Below, piece by piece: positions 49,091 through 61,555 of a stretch of 64,000 nt of DNA. The notes beneath the pieces are model-generated. The model was not told where the DNA came from. It was given only the letters and a program-made list of their open reading frames with translations, and ran no database searches. The stretch spans positions 128,599,572 through 128,663,571 of the forward strand of contig JAUPFV010000005.1 of assembly GCA_036936605.1 (NCBI GenBank). The letters run 5' to 3'. This DNA is from Limnanthes douglasii subsp. nivea. Taxonomy: Eukaryota; Streptophyta; Magnoliopsida; Brassicales; Limnanthaceae. The translations under genes were made by a program, and so were the position numbers. Each line of letters begins with the position of its first letter. Position 1 is the stretch's first letter.

Positions 49091-52000
49091 ACCGAAGCCG
49101 AAGTTCCGGACTTGAAAACGTGATGGTAACAAAGAAAATGTGAGTACTTGTTCATCTCCAAAATTTCATTTTTCTTACATTAATTAAAAAAATACCAAAA
49201 CTTTACCATCACATAGATATTGGAAAATAATGTAGAACTAAAAAAGTCATATGATTACGAAATCTGAAGCCAAAGTTACGGACTTGCAAAGGTTATTGTA
49301 ACTAAAACAAATCGTGAGTATCGGATCATCTGCGGAATTTCTGTTTTTCGACATAGTTAAAAAATACCAAAACTTTATTAATCATGTAGATATCCAAAAT
49401 TAATGTGGAATTAAATATATCATATTATTTCGACATCTGTAGCAAAAGTAACCGACTTGCAAAGGTGATGCTAACTATAAAAAATCGTTAGTAGGTGTTC
49501 ATCTCCAAAAGTCCTATTTTCGGCAGTAGTTAAAAATACAGTAACTTTACTAATCACGTAAGTATCAAAAATTAATATGGAATTAAAAAAACGGATTATA
49601 TTGGCATATGAAGCCAAAATTATGGACTTCCAAAGTTGATGGTAACAACAAAAATCGTGACTACCGGATCATATCCAGAATTCCAATTGTTCTACAATAG
49701 TTACAAGTACCTAAACTTTACCATCGCGTAGATATCAAAAAATATTGTAGAATAGAAAAAAATCATATGATTCCGACATCCGAAGCCAAAGTTACAGATT
49801 TGCAATAGTGATAGTAACAAAAACAATTCGTGAGAACCGGGTCATCTCAAGAATTCCTATTTTTCAGAATTAGTTAAGAAATACCAAAAATTTAAGATCA
49901 CATCGGTATCCAAAATTATTTTGGAATTAAAAATCTGGTTATTTCGATATCCGAAACCAAAGTTATGGAGTTGCAAAGGTGATGGTAACAATAAAAATGG
50001 TGAGTGCCCTGTCATTTCCAGAATTCCAATTATTTGACATTAGTTATATAATACTATAACTTTACCATCGCGTAGATATAAAAAATGAATGTTGAATTAA
50101 AAAAATTATATTATCCCGACATCCGAAGCCAAAGTTACGGACTTGCAAAGGTGATGGTGGCAAATAAACTTTACCATCGCGTAGATATTAAAATTTATTG
50201 TAGAATTAAATAAAATCATATGATTCCGACATCCAAAGCAAAAGTTACGGACTTGCTAAGGTGATGATAACAAAACAAATCGTAAGTACCAGCTCATCTC
50301 CACAATTCCGTATTTTTCGACATTAGTTAAAGAATATCGAAACTTTACCAGCACGTAAATATCAAAATTATATAGATTTAATGTAGATATTGAAAAATAA
50401 TGTAGAGTTAGAAAAAAAAATTTGACATCTGAAGCTAAAGTAACGGACTTACAAAGGTGATGGTAACAAAAATAAATCGTGAGTACCAGCTCATCTCCAG
50501 AATTCTTATTTTTCGACATTAATTAAAAAATAACGAAACTTTATCATCACATGCATATAAAAAATTAATGTATAATTAAAAACAATTATATTATATTGAC
50601 ATCCGAAGCCAAAGTTATGAACTTGCAAACGTGATAGTAACAACAAAAATTGTTAATACTGGATCATCTTTAGAATTCCAATTTTTCAACCTTAGTAAAA
50701 AATACATAAACATTTCCATCACGTAGATATCGAAAAATAATGTAGAATAAAAAAATATGATTCCAACATCCTAAAAAAAGTTACGGACTTGCAAAGGTGA
50801 TGGTAACAAAAACAAAACATGAGCATCGGTTCATTTCCAGAATTTCTATTTTTCGACATTAGTTAAAAACTACTGAAACTTTACCATTACGTTGATATCC
50901 AAATTTAATGTGGAATTAAAAGGATCAGATTATTCCGACATCCTAAGCAAAATTTACGGACTTGCAAAGGTGAATGTAACAATTAAAAATCGTTAGTAGG
51001 TGTTCATCTCCAAAAGTCCTATTTTTCGACAGTAGTTAAAAAATACTGGCACTTTACTAATCACGTAGATATAAAAGATCAATATGGAATTAAAAAGAGA
51101 GAGATTATATCGGCATCTGACGCCAAAGTTATGGACTTGCAAAGGTGTTGGTAACAACAAAAATCGTGAGTACCATGTCATATCCAAAATTCTAATTTTT
51201 CTACATTAGTTAAAGAATATTGAAACGTTACCATCACGTAGATATCAAAAAATAATGTAGAATTAAAAAAAACTTATGATTCGGACATTCGAAGCAAAAG
51301 TTACGGACTTGGAAACATGATGGTAACAAAAACAAATCGCGAGTACAGGTTCATCTCAAGAATTCCTATTTTTCGACGTTAGTTAAAGAATACTGAAACT
51401 TTACCATCACATAGATATCCAGAATTAATTTGGAACTAAAAAACAATCTGGTTATTCCGACATCCGAAAGCCAAAGTTACGGACTCGTGAAGGTGATGGT
51501 AACAAAAACAAGTCGTGAGTATCATTTCATTTCCATAATTCCCATTTTTTACATTAGTTAAAAAATATTAAAACTTTACCGTCATATAGTTATCCAAAAT
51601 TAATGTGGAATTAAAAAAATTAGATTAGTCCGACATCCTAAGCAAAAGTAACGGACTTGCAATAAAAAATCGTCAGTAGGTGTTCATGTATAAAAGTCCT
51701 ATTTTTCGACAGTAGTTAAAAAATACTAGTACTTTACTAATCACATAGATATCAAAAATTAATGTGGAATTAAAAAAACGATTATATTGGCATCTGAAGC
51801 CAAAGGTATGTACTTGCAAAGGTGATGGTAACAACAGGAATCGTGAGTACCGGGTCATATCCAAATTTTGATTTTTTTTTTGCATTAGTTAATTTTTTTT
51901 GAAACTTTACAATCACGTAGATATCAAAAAATAATGTAGAATTAAAAAAAGTCATATGATTCCGACATCAGAATCCAAAGTTACAGACTTGCAAATGTGA

Positions 52001-55000
52001 TGGTAACAACAAAAAATCGTGAGTATTTGGTCATCTCCAGAATTCCAACTTTTCGACATTAGTTAAAAAATACCAAAACTTTACCATCACGTAGATATCC
52101 AAAATTAATGTGGAATTAAAAAAAATCATATTATTCCAATCATTCGAACCCATAGCGACGGACTTGGAAATGTGATGGTAATAAAAAAATCGTGAGTACG
52201 GGTTTAACTCTAGAATTCTTATTTTTCGACATTAGTTAAAAAATACCAAAACTTTACCATAACGTAGATATCCAAAATTAATATGGAATTAAAAAAAATT
52301 AGATTATTTCGATATGCGAAGCAAAAGTTACGTACTTACAACGGTGATGGAAACAAAAACAAATCGTGAGTATCTGTTCATCTCTAGAATTCCTACTTTT
52401 CAACATTAACATTAGTTAAAAAATACTGAACCTTTACCATCACGTAAATATCCAAAATTATTGTGCAATTAGAAAAATTAGATTATTCCGATATCTGAAG
52501 CAAAAGTTACGGACTTACAAAGGTGAAGGTAACGATAAAAAATTGTTAGTAGATTCATCTGTAAAACTCTATTTTTTCGAGAGTGGTTACAAAATACTAT
52601 AACTTTACTAATCACGTAGATATCAAACATTATTGTGGAATTGAAAAAAATGAAAATATTGGCCTCTGAAGCCAAAGTTATGGACTTGCAAAGGTGATGC
52701 TGATCACAAAAATCGCGAGTATAGGGTCATATCCAGAAGTCCCATTTTCTCCATTAGGTAAAAAAATACCAAAACTTTACCATCACGTAGATAAAAAATA
52801 ATATAGAATTAATAAAAAATCATATGATTCCGACATCCGAAGCCAAAGGTACGGACTTGCAAAGGTGATGGTAATGAAAACAAATCGTGAGTACCGGTTC
52901 ATCTACAAAATTTCAATTTTTTGACAGTAGTTAAAAAGTATCGAAACTTTACCATCCTGTAGATATTGAAAAATAATGTCAAAATAAATAAATAAAATTG
53001 CTCCAAAATCCGAAGCCAAAGTTACAGACTTGCAAAGATGATGGTAATAATAAAAAATCGTGAGTAGGTGTTCATCTTCAAAAGTCCTAATTTTCGAAAC
53101 TAGTTAAATAAATACCAAAACTTTACCATGATGTAGATATCCAACGTTAATTTGAAATTTAAAAAATCAGATTATTCTGCAATCCGAAGCCAACGTTACG
53201 GACTTGCAAACGTAATGGTAACAAATAAAACAGTGAGTAACCGATTCATTTCTATAATTTCAATTTTTCACCATTAGTTAAAAAAATAACGAAACGTTAC
53301 CATCACATAGATATTGAAAAATAATATAGAACTAAAAACACCATATGATTACGACATCTGAAGCCAAAGTTACGGACGTGTAAAGGTTATTGTAACCAAA
53401 ACAAATCGTGAGTATCGGTTCATCTGCAGAATTCCTATTTTTCGACATAGTTGAAAGGTACTATAACTTTAAAAATCACGTAGATATCAGAAATTGATGT
53501 TGAATTAAAAAAAGAAGATTATATTGGTAGCTGAAGGCAAAGTTTTGGACTTGCAAACGTGATAGTAACAACAACAATTATTAGCATTAGGTCATCTCGA
53601 GAATTCCAATTTTCGACATTAGTTAAAAATACTGAAACTTTTCCATTACGTAGATATCAAAAAATAATATAGAATTAAAAAATCATATGATTCTGATATG
53701 TGAAACAAAAGTTACGGACTTGCAAAGATGATGGTAATGAAAACAAATCGCGAGTACCGGTTCATCTACAAAATTTCAATTTTTTGACAGTACTTAAAAA
53801 ATATCGAAACTTTACCATCCTGTAGATATTGAAAAATAATGTAGAACTACAAATATCATATCATTACGACATCTGAAGCCAAAGTTACGGACTTGCAAAG
53901 GTTATTTTAACCAAAACAAATCGTGAGTACCTGTTCATCGGTTGCATTTCTATTTTTCGACATAGTTAAAAAATACCAAAACTTTACAATCATGTAAATA
54001 TCCAAAATTAATGTGGAATTAAAAACATCAGATTATTCCGACATCCGAAGCCAAAGTTACGGACTTGCAAAGTTAATGGTAGCAAAACAAATCGTGAGTA
54101 CGAGCTCATCTCCTCAATTCTTATTTTTCGACATTAGTTAAAAAATATTGGAACTTTACCATCACGTAGATATCAAAATAATGTAGAATTAAATAATAAT
54201 GATACTTTATCATCACGTAGATATCTAGAATTAATATGATATTAAAAAAACAGATTATACCGACATCTAAAGCCAAAGTTATGGACTTACAAATATGTAT
54301 TTTCGTGAGTACCGAGGTATCTCCAGAATTCCAATTTTTCGAAATTAGTTTAAAAGTACTGAAACTTTACCATCAATGAAAAAAACAATATAATTCAGAC
54401 ATTAAAAATCAAAGTTACGGACTCTTAAAGGTGATAGTAACGAAAACAAATCGTTAGTACCGGTCCATCTCCAGAATTCATATTTTTCGACATGAGTTAA
54501 AAAATGCAAAAACTTTACCATCAATTAGATATCGAAAAATAATGTATAATTAAAAAATCATATGATTCCGACATTCAAAGCCAAAGTTACGGAATTTCAA
54601 AGGTGACAATAACGAAAACAAATCGTGAGTACTGGTTGTTCTTCAGGATTCCTATTTTTCAACACTAGTTAAAGAATACCAAAAATTTACCATCACATGG
54701 ATATCCAAAATTAATTTGGACCTAAAAAAATCTTGTTATTCTGACATCCGAAGCCAAAGTTAAGGACTTGCAAAGGTGATGGTAATAAAAATAAATTGTG
54801 AGTACCAGTTTCTCTAAAGTGTTCCTTTTTTCCGACGTTAGTTAAAGAATATCGAAAATTTACCATCACATAGATATCCAAAATTAATTTGGAACTAAAC
54901 AAAATCTTGTTATTCCGACATCCGAAACTAAAATTACGGACTCGCAAAGGTGATGGTAACAAAAACAAATTGTGAGTACGTGTTCATCTCCAAAATTCCT

Positions 55001-55640
55001 ATTTTTAGACATTAGTTTGAAAATACCGAAACTTTACCATCACGTACATATCCAAAATTAATTTGGAACTAATGTTATTAATTATTCTGACATCCTAAGC
55101 CAAAGTTACGGACTTGCAAAGGCGATGGTAGCAAAAACAAATCGTGAATACGTGTTCATCTCCACAATTCCTATTTTTCGACATTAGTTTGAAAATCTCG
55201 AAACTTTACCATCACGTACATATCCAAAATTAACGTTGAATTAAAAATTCAGATTATACTGACATCTGAAGCCTAAGTTACGGACTTGCAAAGGTGAAGG
55301 TAACAATAAAAATTCGTTAGTAGGTATTTATCTGTAAAAGTTCTCTATTTGGACGGTAGTTAAAAAATAGTATAACTTTACAAATCACGTAGATATAAAA
55401 AAGTAATGTCGAATTCAAAAAATAAAATTATTCTGAAATCCGAAACCAAAGTTACAGACTTGCAAAGGTGATGGTACATAACAAATCGTTATCTCTAAAA
55501 CTCCTATTTTTCTAAACTAGTTAAAAAAATACCAAAACTTTACCATCATGTAGATATCCAATATTAATATAGAATTAAAAAAATCAGATTATTCCACCAA
55601 CCGAAGCCAAAGTTACGGACTTGCAAACGTGATGGCAAAC

Positions 55641-55924
55641 GTGTCGACTTCCTTTTCCATTTGACGGATTTTGGCCTATGTTGCTTAAACAAATTGCCTT
55701 CGAAATTCGAGCTAGACAATAATTTGTTGCTCTCTTCAAATGTACTCATCATTTATAACACTTATCTTTTCCAATAATTGATTCATTCGATTTTTAATGT
55801 CAGATTGATCATGTTGTTTGGGAACCTGACTATTACCTCGACTTTCTTCCTTGTGTAAATCTGGTTTAATAGCCTATATTGCTTCACAATCTAGAGGATC
55901 AGTTCTTGTCTTGTCTGGTCCCAT
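55641..55924 (-). pseudogene. Gag N-terminus of a Tat-family element
   Basis: On the minus strand, an ATG at 55922-55924 starts MGPDKTRTDPLDCEAI, followed by a stop. It then reads DIKNRMNQLLEKISVINDEYI, which lines up with the gag N-terminus of the other Tat copies here (DKLLDKITALNKKYDQREHEIQ on the minus strand at 61868-62212). It is cut by the satellite at about 55640. Only the very start of gag is left. Confidence 0.55.
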
Positions 55925-55992
55925 TACGATCAATACTATTACCTGTGAATTTTTTATTTTATGGTTTAAATTGCAATCTAGATCCTTTGATA

Positions 55993-56012
55993 GCTCCCAC
56001 TGTGATCACCAA
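55993..56012 (-). other. Tat-type primer-binding region
   Basis: The minus strand reads ttggtgatcacagtgggagc, the same pattern as ttggtgacttcactgggga at 59262-59280 and its inverted twin at 62411-62432. Position between LTR end and gag ATG fits a PBS. The exact tRNA is not assigned. Confidence 0.55.
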
Positions 56013-56425
56013 TGTTAAGTATAATAGATTTCTAATATAAAAGTTGAATTGTATTTATAATTTTAGAGAGAGAATGTGAATGATCGAATTGTCGTGAGTG
56101 AGAGAAGTAAAAAGTAAGAGTCGGTTCAAGAAGCTAAAGTCGGATCCTTTTATTCATAGTCTCCAGACCAATTTATAAGAACATTAGGAGATTAACTGAA
56201 GAAGTTATACAAAAGGACATATTGCATTTTTGTCCTTTATATCTACAACTAATACAAATCTTATTTAATAACTTTATAAAACCATTTAATACTACTTTTC
56301 TCTAATTGTATTAAGTCAATAATAATTTGTATTCTTATCGGTTATGACCAACAAAGAATCATAAGCAACTCATTCAAGGATAAACCAATAAACCTCAAAT
56401 ACTGCACCAACTAATTCACTAAGTG
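56013..56425 (-). repeat. Tat-family 5' LTR (minus strand), outer boundary uncertain
   Basis: Next to the PBS the LTR end reads ...cttaaca on the minus strand (56013-56019). The AT-rich block continues to about 56425, where the plus-strand antisense-ORF homologue begins. The outer LTR edge cannot be fixed because no second copy is present. The LTR appears to have inserted into, or next to, the ORF of another Tat element. Confidence 0.45.
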
Positions 56426-57214
56426 CTACGAGCAACACTGCCCCTCATCAACTTCGAGATGAAGCTTCCGAGGAATAAGCTCAGTCAAATTCGAGGACAT
56501 CGACTAACTCTAATATTGAAAAATCAAAAATTAATGCTCCCTTAGAGTCCGAGGATAACATTTCAAAGAAGTCAGATCCAAAGAAAAAAAGAAGGAAGAA
56601 GAAAGAGCCATCCGAGTTACCCGAGGACATTGTTTCGAGCTTAAGCTTAAACCTAAAGAACGTTGTCCCCGAGTACCTTATTGCACTAAAAAATATGTAA
56701 TACGGATACTACAATCAATCTGAGGAATATCATTTAAAAAGACAGTTGGGCCTTCCAGATAATGTAACGTTTGGTCTACCGGAAACGGGAGAGACTCTAC
56801 TCTCTTGTGTTGAAAACGAACTTGTAGTCTACCTTAAGATCATAAATTGCGGCCTTCGATTTCCGTTAGACTCAATGATAGTTGAATACTTTGAGATCAT
56901 TGACTTGTGTCTGATTCAAGGAAGCCCAAACATGTAGATCACTCTCTTGTCCAACATATGGATTCCAGACTTGGCCAAATTCCCTTATCAATCAAAAAAT
57001 TCATTGCGCTTACTAGCCTTTCCAAAAAGCTGGTGCTGCCGTTTTACTATCTGACGCTTGGAGATTCCTTCAAGATAACTGACGATCTCCTCAAAGCTGA
57101 AAAATTCTGGAACCATATATTTTTCTTTATCTCTAGAGCATAGGAAAATGGGAAGGAGATTTCCTATGAGAACTTTTCGGAGCTCAATCTTAAGTGGAAA
57201 ACCACCAGTAAGTA
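56426..57214 (+). pseudogene. Antisense-ORF homologue of a second Tat element
   Basis: Plus-strand coding resembles the minus-strand ORF at 43130-45650. Shared features are a Lys-rich acidic N-part (56500-56640), VPEYLIALKNM, NCGLRFPLDSMIVEYF (56746-56937), then after a frame change IPLSIKKFIALTSLSKK and LGDSFKITDDLLKAEKFW (56907-57143), then ENGKE and LKWKTTSK. The aligned order and spacing show common descent. Here it is on the plus strand because its parent element is on the minus strand (pol end at 58500-58946). Stops and one frameshift make it non-functional. Confidence 0.7.
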
Positions 57215-57412
57215 ATTAGTACTCTCCTTTTCAAATTGTTTATGGATTTAACCCAATGTCGCCTTTGGATCTACTTCCTTTGCCTTTGAGTGAAAGAACT
57301 AGCATAGATGGGAAAAAGAAAGCTCAACTTGTAAAACAGATCCATGATGATGCAAGGAAAAACATAGAAAAGAAAACTGAGCAATATATCAAACAAGCAA
57401 ACAAGGGAAGAC

Positions 57413-57886
57413 GTGAGAAAGGAAAGATTTCCAGAAGAGAGGAAGTCAAAATTGATGCTTAGAATTGTTGGACCATTTGAAGTAACAAAAAAGATCAACA
57501 ATAATGCGTATCAACTTGACCTACGAGGTAAGTATAAAGTGAGTCCTACCTTTAATGTTTCTAATTTGGTTCATTTTATCGCAGATGAAATGGATTTGAG
57601 GTCAAATCCTTTTCAAGTGGGAGAGGATGATGTGATCCTAGATGACACAAGGAGCTTAGAACATGGAAATGTGCAAGAACCAGATGAACAACTTGAAAAA
57701 GAAGATGAGCTTGAAGTTGAAGATATTCTTATTTTACCGGCTGGTCCAACAACTCGATCAAGAGCAAAACATTTTAACAAAGCTGTTGGAGGATTGCTTA
57801 ATCAACTAGAGAATCCACGTGATCAAAACAACAAGTATGGTGGAAAAGCTTGTCAAAATACTTTGGTCTTGATTCAAGCTAATTGA
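57413..57886 (+). pseudogene. Chromovirus pol C-terminal tail running into LTR
   Basis: This open frame of 157 codons starts in the integrase C-terminus ([37 protein letters not shown]). It crosses the LTR boundary at 57628 without a stop and continues about 86 codons to 57886 with an acidic EDELEVEDILILPAGP stretch and TRSRAKHFNKAVGGLL. A pol ORF that ends inside the 3' LTR is a feature reported for CRM elements. A canonical chromodomain is not recognised. Confidence 0.75.
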
Positions 57887-58499
57887 TTTCAACAAATGAG
57901 AAAGTGTCTCGATTGTACTCTTTTTCCCTTGTTCAAGTTTTGTCCCAATGGGTTTTCTTGACAAGGCTTTTAATGAGGCAATTGTTTCACTTCACCATTG
58001 CCCATTTGTTGAAATAAAAGCCCAAGGCCCATCTATACCAAAAGCCACGTCCTTGGAGGAGGGAAGGGTCTGATTTCCAGCTTATATCATTAATACTTTG
58101 TATTTTCAATATTAAAGCATTTTGTTTCCAAGAAAAGCCTTAATTGTTTTAGAGGCATGCATTATGTTTCCAAGAACAGCCTTAATTGTGTTCAAGGCTA
58201 GTTCTTTCTCCTATAAAAACTATGTACTCAGAATTCTAATGATTAGACTATCTTTGATTCTAAGAAAAACTTCTTAAGTTTTACTCTTCTCTTGTTGGTG
58301 TGTAATATCCACAAGAAAACCTGTTCTTCATTTGGTGCGTCATATCCAAAAGAACATCAGTTGGAATATCAAAGGCCTTTCCACAACCTTTGTGTGACCT
58401 ATGGATCCACATCCTTTGATCCTTGAATCCTTTTGGGTTCCTGGTTGCAAAGTTATACCTATCCCATTTTAGAGTGCCGATTCTAGGAGGAGTTTATCA
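57628..58499 (+). repeat. LTR of chromovirus fragment (872 bp)
   Basis: It begins TGATGTGATCC after the purine-rich gtgggagaggatga and ends GGAGTTTATCA at 58499, right at the edge of the inverted repeat arm that starts at 58500. It is the third copy of this LTR in the window. Confidence 0.95.
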
Positions 58500-58946
58500 T
58501 CATTGATATTTACAAATGTGAATGTGGCACCTCATTAAAACTTTCCTGCGCCACCAGAAGAGGATATGCCACTTATACAATCAATAAAACTATAATATCA
58601 TAACTGAAAAAGAGAAATAATTACTCGTAATACAATTTCAAATGCTCAATGTTTCATGGGTGTTGTAGAAGTCTCCCCTCTTTATCCTAGAGGCGGTGCA
58701 TACCTGGTTTAACTCGCTCTATCAGTGAATAAGGACTTTCCCTGTTTGGAGCCATTTTTCCTAGGTTTTTATCCTTTGTGTGCAAGAATACCTTCAGTAA
58801 TACCTTGTCTCCCACATTAAAATCTCTTCATCTTACCCTTGAATAACGACTCCTCATTAAAGTTTGATAGTGAGTCGAATTCAGATGCGCTCTAACCCTC
58901 TCTTCTTCAATTTAATCAAGGTCTGCTCTTCTTACTTTTTCATTGG
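58500..58946 (-). pseudogene. Integrase C-terminus of older Tat element (minus)
   Basis: Reverse complement of this arm matches the plus-strand integrase tail at 62752-63075: MRSRYSRV, GDKVLLKVFLHTKDK, EHLKL. The integrase is interrupted at 58946 by an LTR in the opposite orientation; the five bases before the LTR read attgg. Stops are present. Confidence 0.75.
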
Positions 58947-59256
58947 TGATAAGGAAATGGAACTTCGAGGAGTAAAATGTAAAAAATAGAACTTCTTATG
59001 ACAGATTGTAAAATTAGAGGAGGGAATTAAAACTTTGTATTTTAGTCAGGTACTAGCGTGTAATGATCCCTTTTATGTAACTGTTTCAGTTAAAAGCTAA
59101 GTCATTGTGCCTTTATATAAAGGCCAAGGCTGGTCTAATAAAGGGGTTGACTTTTTGAGATAGATCACCCTTGCAACTCAACTTTCTATCTCTAAAACCT
59201 ATTTCCCTCTCTACTAACTAACTTTGTTTACTTAGACAATCCAAGTATCCAACTCA
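58947..59256 (+). repeat. Tat-family LTR (310 bp), plus strand
   Basis: It begins TGATAAGGAA and ends CCAACTCA, followed by the PBS at 59262. A TATA-like tttatataaa is at 59112-59121. Its inverted twin is 62438-62751. It sits inside a minus-strand integrase, so it entered as a transposon insertion. Confidence 0.75.
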
Positions 59257-59261
59257 CCAAA

Positions 59262-59282
59262 TTGGTGACTTCACTGGGGACC
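59262..59282 (+). other. Tat-type primer-binding region
   Basis: The word ttggtgacttcactgggga follows the LTR end by 5 bp. Similar ttggYgactc..ctgggga words sit next to LTRs of other plant Tat/Ogre elements (from recall). It also occurs on the minus strand at 62411-62432. Confidence 0.65.
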
Positions 59283-59360
59283 TGATCATCGATTGTTGCC
59301 TAGTTTAGTAGTTCGAATTTTCTCCTTTTCAAAGCTTGAAAACTGATTTTAAGCTTGACA

Positions 59361-60870
59361 ATGAATCCAGAGAATGGTTCGCTAGTGTGATCAACTGTTG
59401 AAACACTGAAAAGGGATTTGCAAAGAAATGATGATAGATAAGAAGAATCTAGCTTGATTCGTCAAACTCAACCTGATATAGAGTTCTGGATGAACTAGAT
59501 TTTTGACAAAATAACAGCTCTGGAAGAAAAATACGACCAGAGAGAACATGAGATTCAGTCAACCCGGCTGAAATTTCTAAGGTGAGAGAAGTGAATGACC
59601 AAAATGACACCGGTGATCAATTTAATCGAGCTTGCACTGATTGTCAGATAAGAAGCGAACATAAAAAGGGGCGGTTGCAAGCCCCATAAGAGCGTCATTA
59701 TTCTCGAAAGAAAAAGAAAGATAAACATAGGTATGTCACATCTAGTGAGGAAGAAGTTGAAAGTTCTGGATCTGATTTTAAAAGATATCGAGGCTCTTCT
59801 AGAAAAGAAGGGTCAAATGAGGGCAAATGGAGATACAATAATCCAATGCAAGTAGGCAGTTGGAGAAAAGCTAAAAGATTATACAAAGTTGTTTGTCTTA
59901 ACTAAAGCCAGTATGGATAACTGTGAAGAACTGGTGGCAATGGCAACCTTTCGCCAAGGATTGCTACCAGGGGATCTCGCTAATGAAACAACCAAAAGAA
60001 GAACCTTAACTTTTGGAGCTTTGATGGCTCAAATAGATAACCAAATCAAGGTGGAAGAATCGACGAGGGTTCGAGGGGTAGCTGGTACTGGTCAAAATAA
60101 TTATGGGCAAGTTCCAAATAACTACGGGCAACCTTCGAATTCTGCTCAAGAAGCATGTCCGAGGAACAACCTACCACCTCGAACTAGAGGGTATTCGAAC
60201 CAATCACCACCATACCAATTTAATAGGATGAGGCCCAATCAATGGATTAGACCCGAGTATTATGCAGACATGACTGAGAGTGTGGCTACAATCTCTGACA
60301 AAGCTAAAGGATATGTGAATTTCAGGAAGCCCGCTCCAATCAATAGGCATGGGGCGGAGCTAAATAACAAGTTTTGCAGGTATCACAATGACAATCGGAC
60401 ATGATACCGCAGGTTGCATCGCCTTGACAAAGAAAGTTCAAACTCTAATTGAAAATGGGAAATTATTTATTTATGTGAAAGTGTAGAGCAGCGCATCGAA
60501 GAATTTCATTGCATCGACTTCACAACCAACCAATCCAAATGCACAGGCTGAAAATTTGATGATATTAGATTCGAAAGTTTATGATTTTTATGCTCAATCA
60601 GAATACTTAGATATGGATAAAGATCGGTTAATATTGATGGCAGTGGAGGAACCAGTATAGCAAGGCGACGTTCAAAGCCTTTGCGAGTATTTTGAGTCCT
60701 TGGCAATTTTCGGAAGCTACTTTATGACTAGTAACACTGATAGTTCAAGAAAAAGGCACATAGTGAGTCTGGTTACTCAGATAGAGGGAAAAATATCTAC
60801 CCATTTGTATTGTAAGAGAGATATTCTCTTTATCCTTTTCGATGAAGATGATTTATGAGGTACTATAGGG
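59361..60870 (+). pseudogene. Gag of Tat-family element (plus copy)
   Basis: ATG 59361 starts MNPENGSLV with an early stop. The recognisable parts are KYDQREHEIQSTRL (about 59535), SEHKKGR, and RHYSRKKKKDKHRYVTSSEEE. After a deletion between about 59822 and 59885 that removed the capsid N-part come EELVAMATFRQGLLPGDLANETTKRRTLTFGAL (59930-60030), a Gln/Asn/Pro-rich linker, and FCRYHNDN...DTAGCIALTKKVQTLIENGKL (60370-60470), the zinc-like gag end. At least three stops. Confidence 0.75.
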
Positions 60871-61555
60871 CCATATGAGGATGTCGTGGTCATAGGGGCA
60901 GAGATTGTTGGCGTTGAGATTCGACGTGTGTTGATAGATACTGGGAGTTCTGCGAACGTTCTTTTTAAAGCGACTTATGAAAAGATGCACAATCCTCCTC
61001 GGATTTCCCAGTCAGAGCGCACTATCATCGCTTTTACTAGAGTAACGACATGAGTAATTGGGGAATTTGAGGGGGAGGTAAGTCTGGAAAGGGGACCGTT
61101 TAAGTAGAAGGTTCAGGTGTTTTTTTATGGTGGTGGACTGCCCAACAAGCTATAATGCTATTTTTGGAAGATCATGGTTTTCAAAGATGTATGGTGTTGT
61201 ATCAACAATCCATCCATGTTTCAAGTATATCATCGGAGACTGTGTAAGGGACGTCCGAAGTGACCAAAAGTTTTCCAGAGAATGTTACGCCACTGCTCTT
61301 CGGATTCGAGGATCTAGCAATGGTGATATAATAAATGAATATTAGTCAGGGGGTTGACCTCAGATTCTGAGGAAAGGGTTGACGATCCGAGGGAAACTCC
61401 AGGGTCATTGACAGTAAATGAAGAAATAGAGGAATATAATTTTCTTGAGGGAAGAGTACTTTGAATAAGAACCGTACTAACCCCAATTTTATGTCAACTA
61501 CTCTTACAATTTTTATCCCACAATCTAGATGTTTTCTTTTGGAAAGGAGAGGACA
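60871..61555 (+). pseudogene. Protease region of Tat-family element (plus copy)
   Basis: RRVLIDTGSSANVLFKATYEKM (active site at about 60934-60954, triad D-T-G intact) is followed by EGEVSLERGPFK and, after a frame change, VVDCPTSYNAIFGRSWFSKMYGVVSTIHPCFKY (61127-61230). The same arrangement occurs in the larger Tat element at 32199-32470. The element stops at about 61545-61560, where minus-strand gag begins, so RT and everything after it are missing. Confidence 0.75.

Larger units (their letters stand above)
46180..55640 (+). repeat. Second satellite array, forward, same family
   Basis: About 55 monomers of the same ~173-bp satellite occur in the same orientation as the main array. The first monomer carries the private word gtaccggggcatatccag (46243-46260), also at 28021-28038. 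Broken monomers occur near 46430, 50155-50175, 50365-50400 and 54180-54200. The array ends at about 55640 in a short repeat, gcaaacgtg, at 55623-55631 and 55635-55643. Confidence 0.95.
57215..58499 (+). mobile_element. 3' fragment of the same chromovirus family
   Basis: Sequence from the end of integrase (tactctccttttcaaattg) through the complete LTR matches 41920-43129. The left end is a break within pol, joined to Tat sequence at about 57215. Compared with the full element it keeps 104 bp before the LTR that the other lacks, and lacks 41 bp between gaaag repeats near 57417 that the other keeps. Confidence 0.92.
58500..59822. repeat. Left arm of large inverted repeat
   Basis: Its reverse complement matches 61845-63165 over the whole length, at roughly 95 percent by eye outside small indels. 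It contains, in order, a minus-strand pol end, a plus-strand LTR, PBS and the start of gag. The left edge coincides with the chromovirus LTR end. Confidence 0.88.

Noticed and set aside
7900..55000. Many minus-strand ORFs of 60-98 codons with repeated FLLPSPLQVRNFGF and STLIFDIYVM motifs
   Set aside because: They are the same stretch of the satellite monomer read on the minus strand. Stops are rare there because the plus strand is A-rich; there is no start context, and frames break wherever a monomer has an indel.
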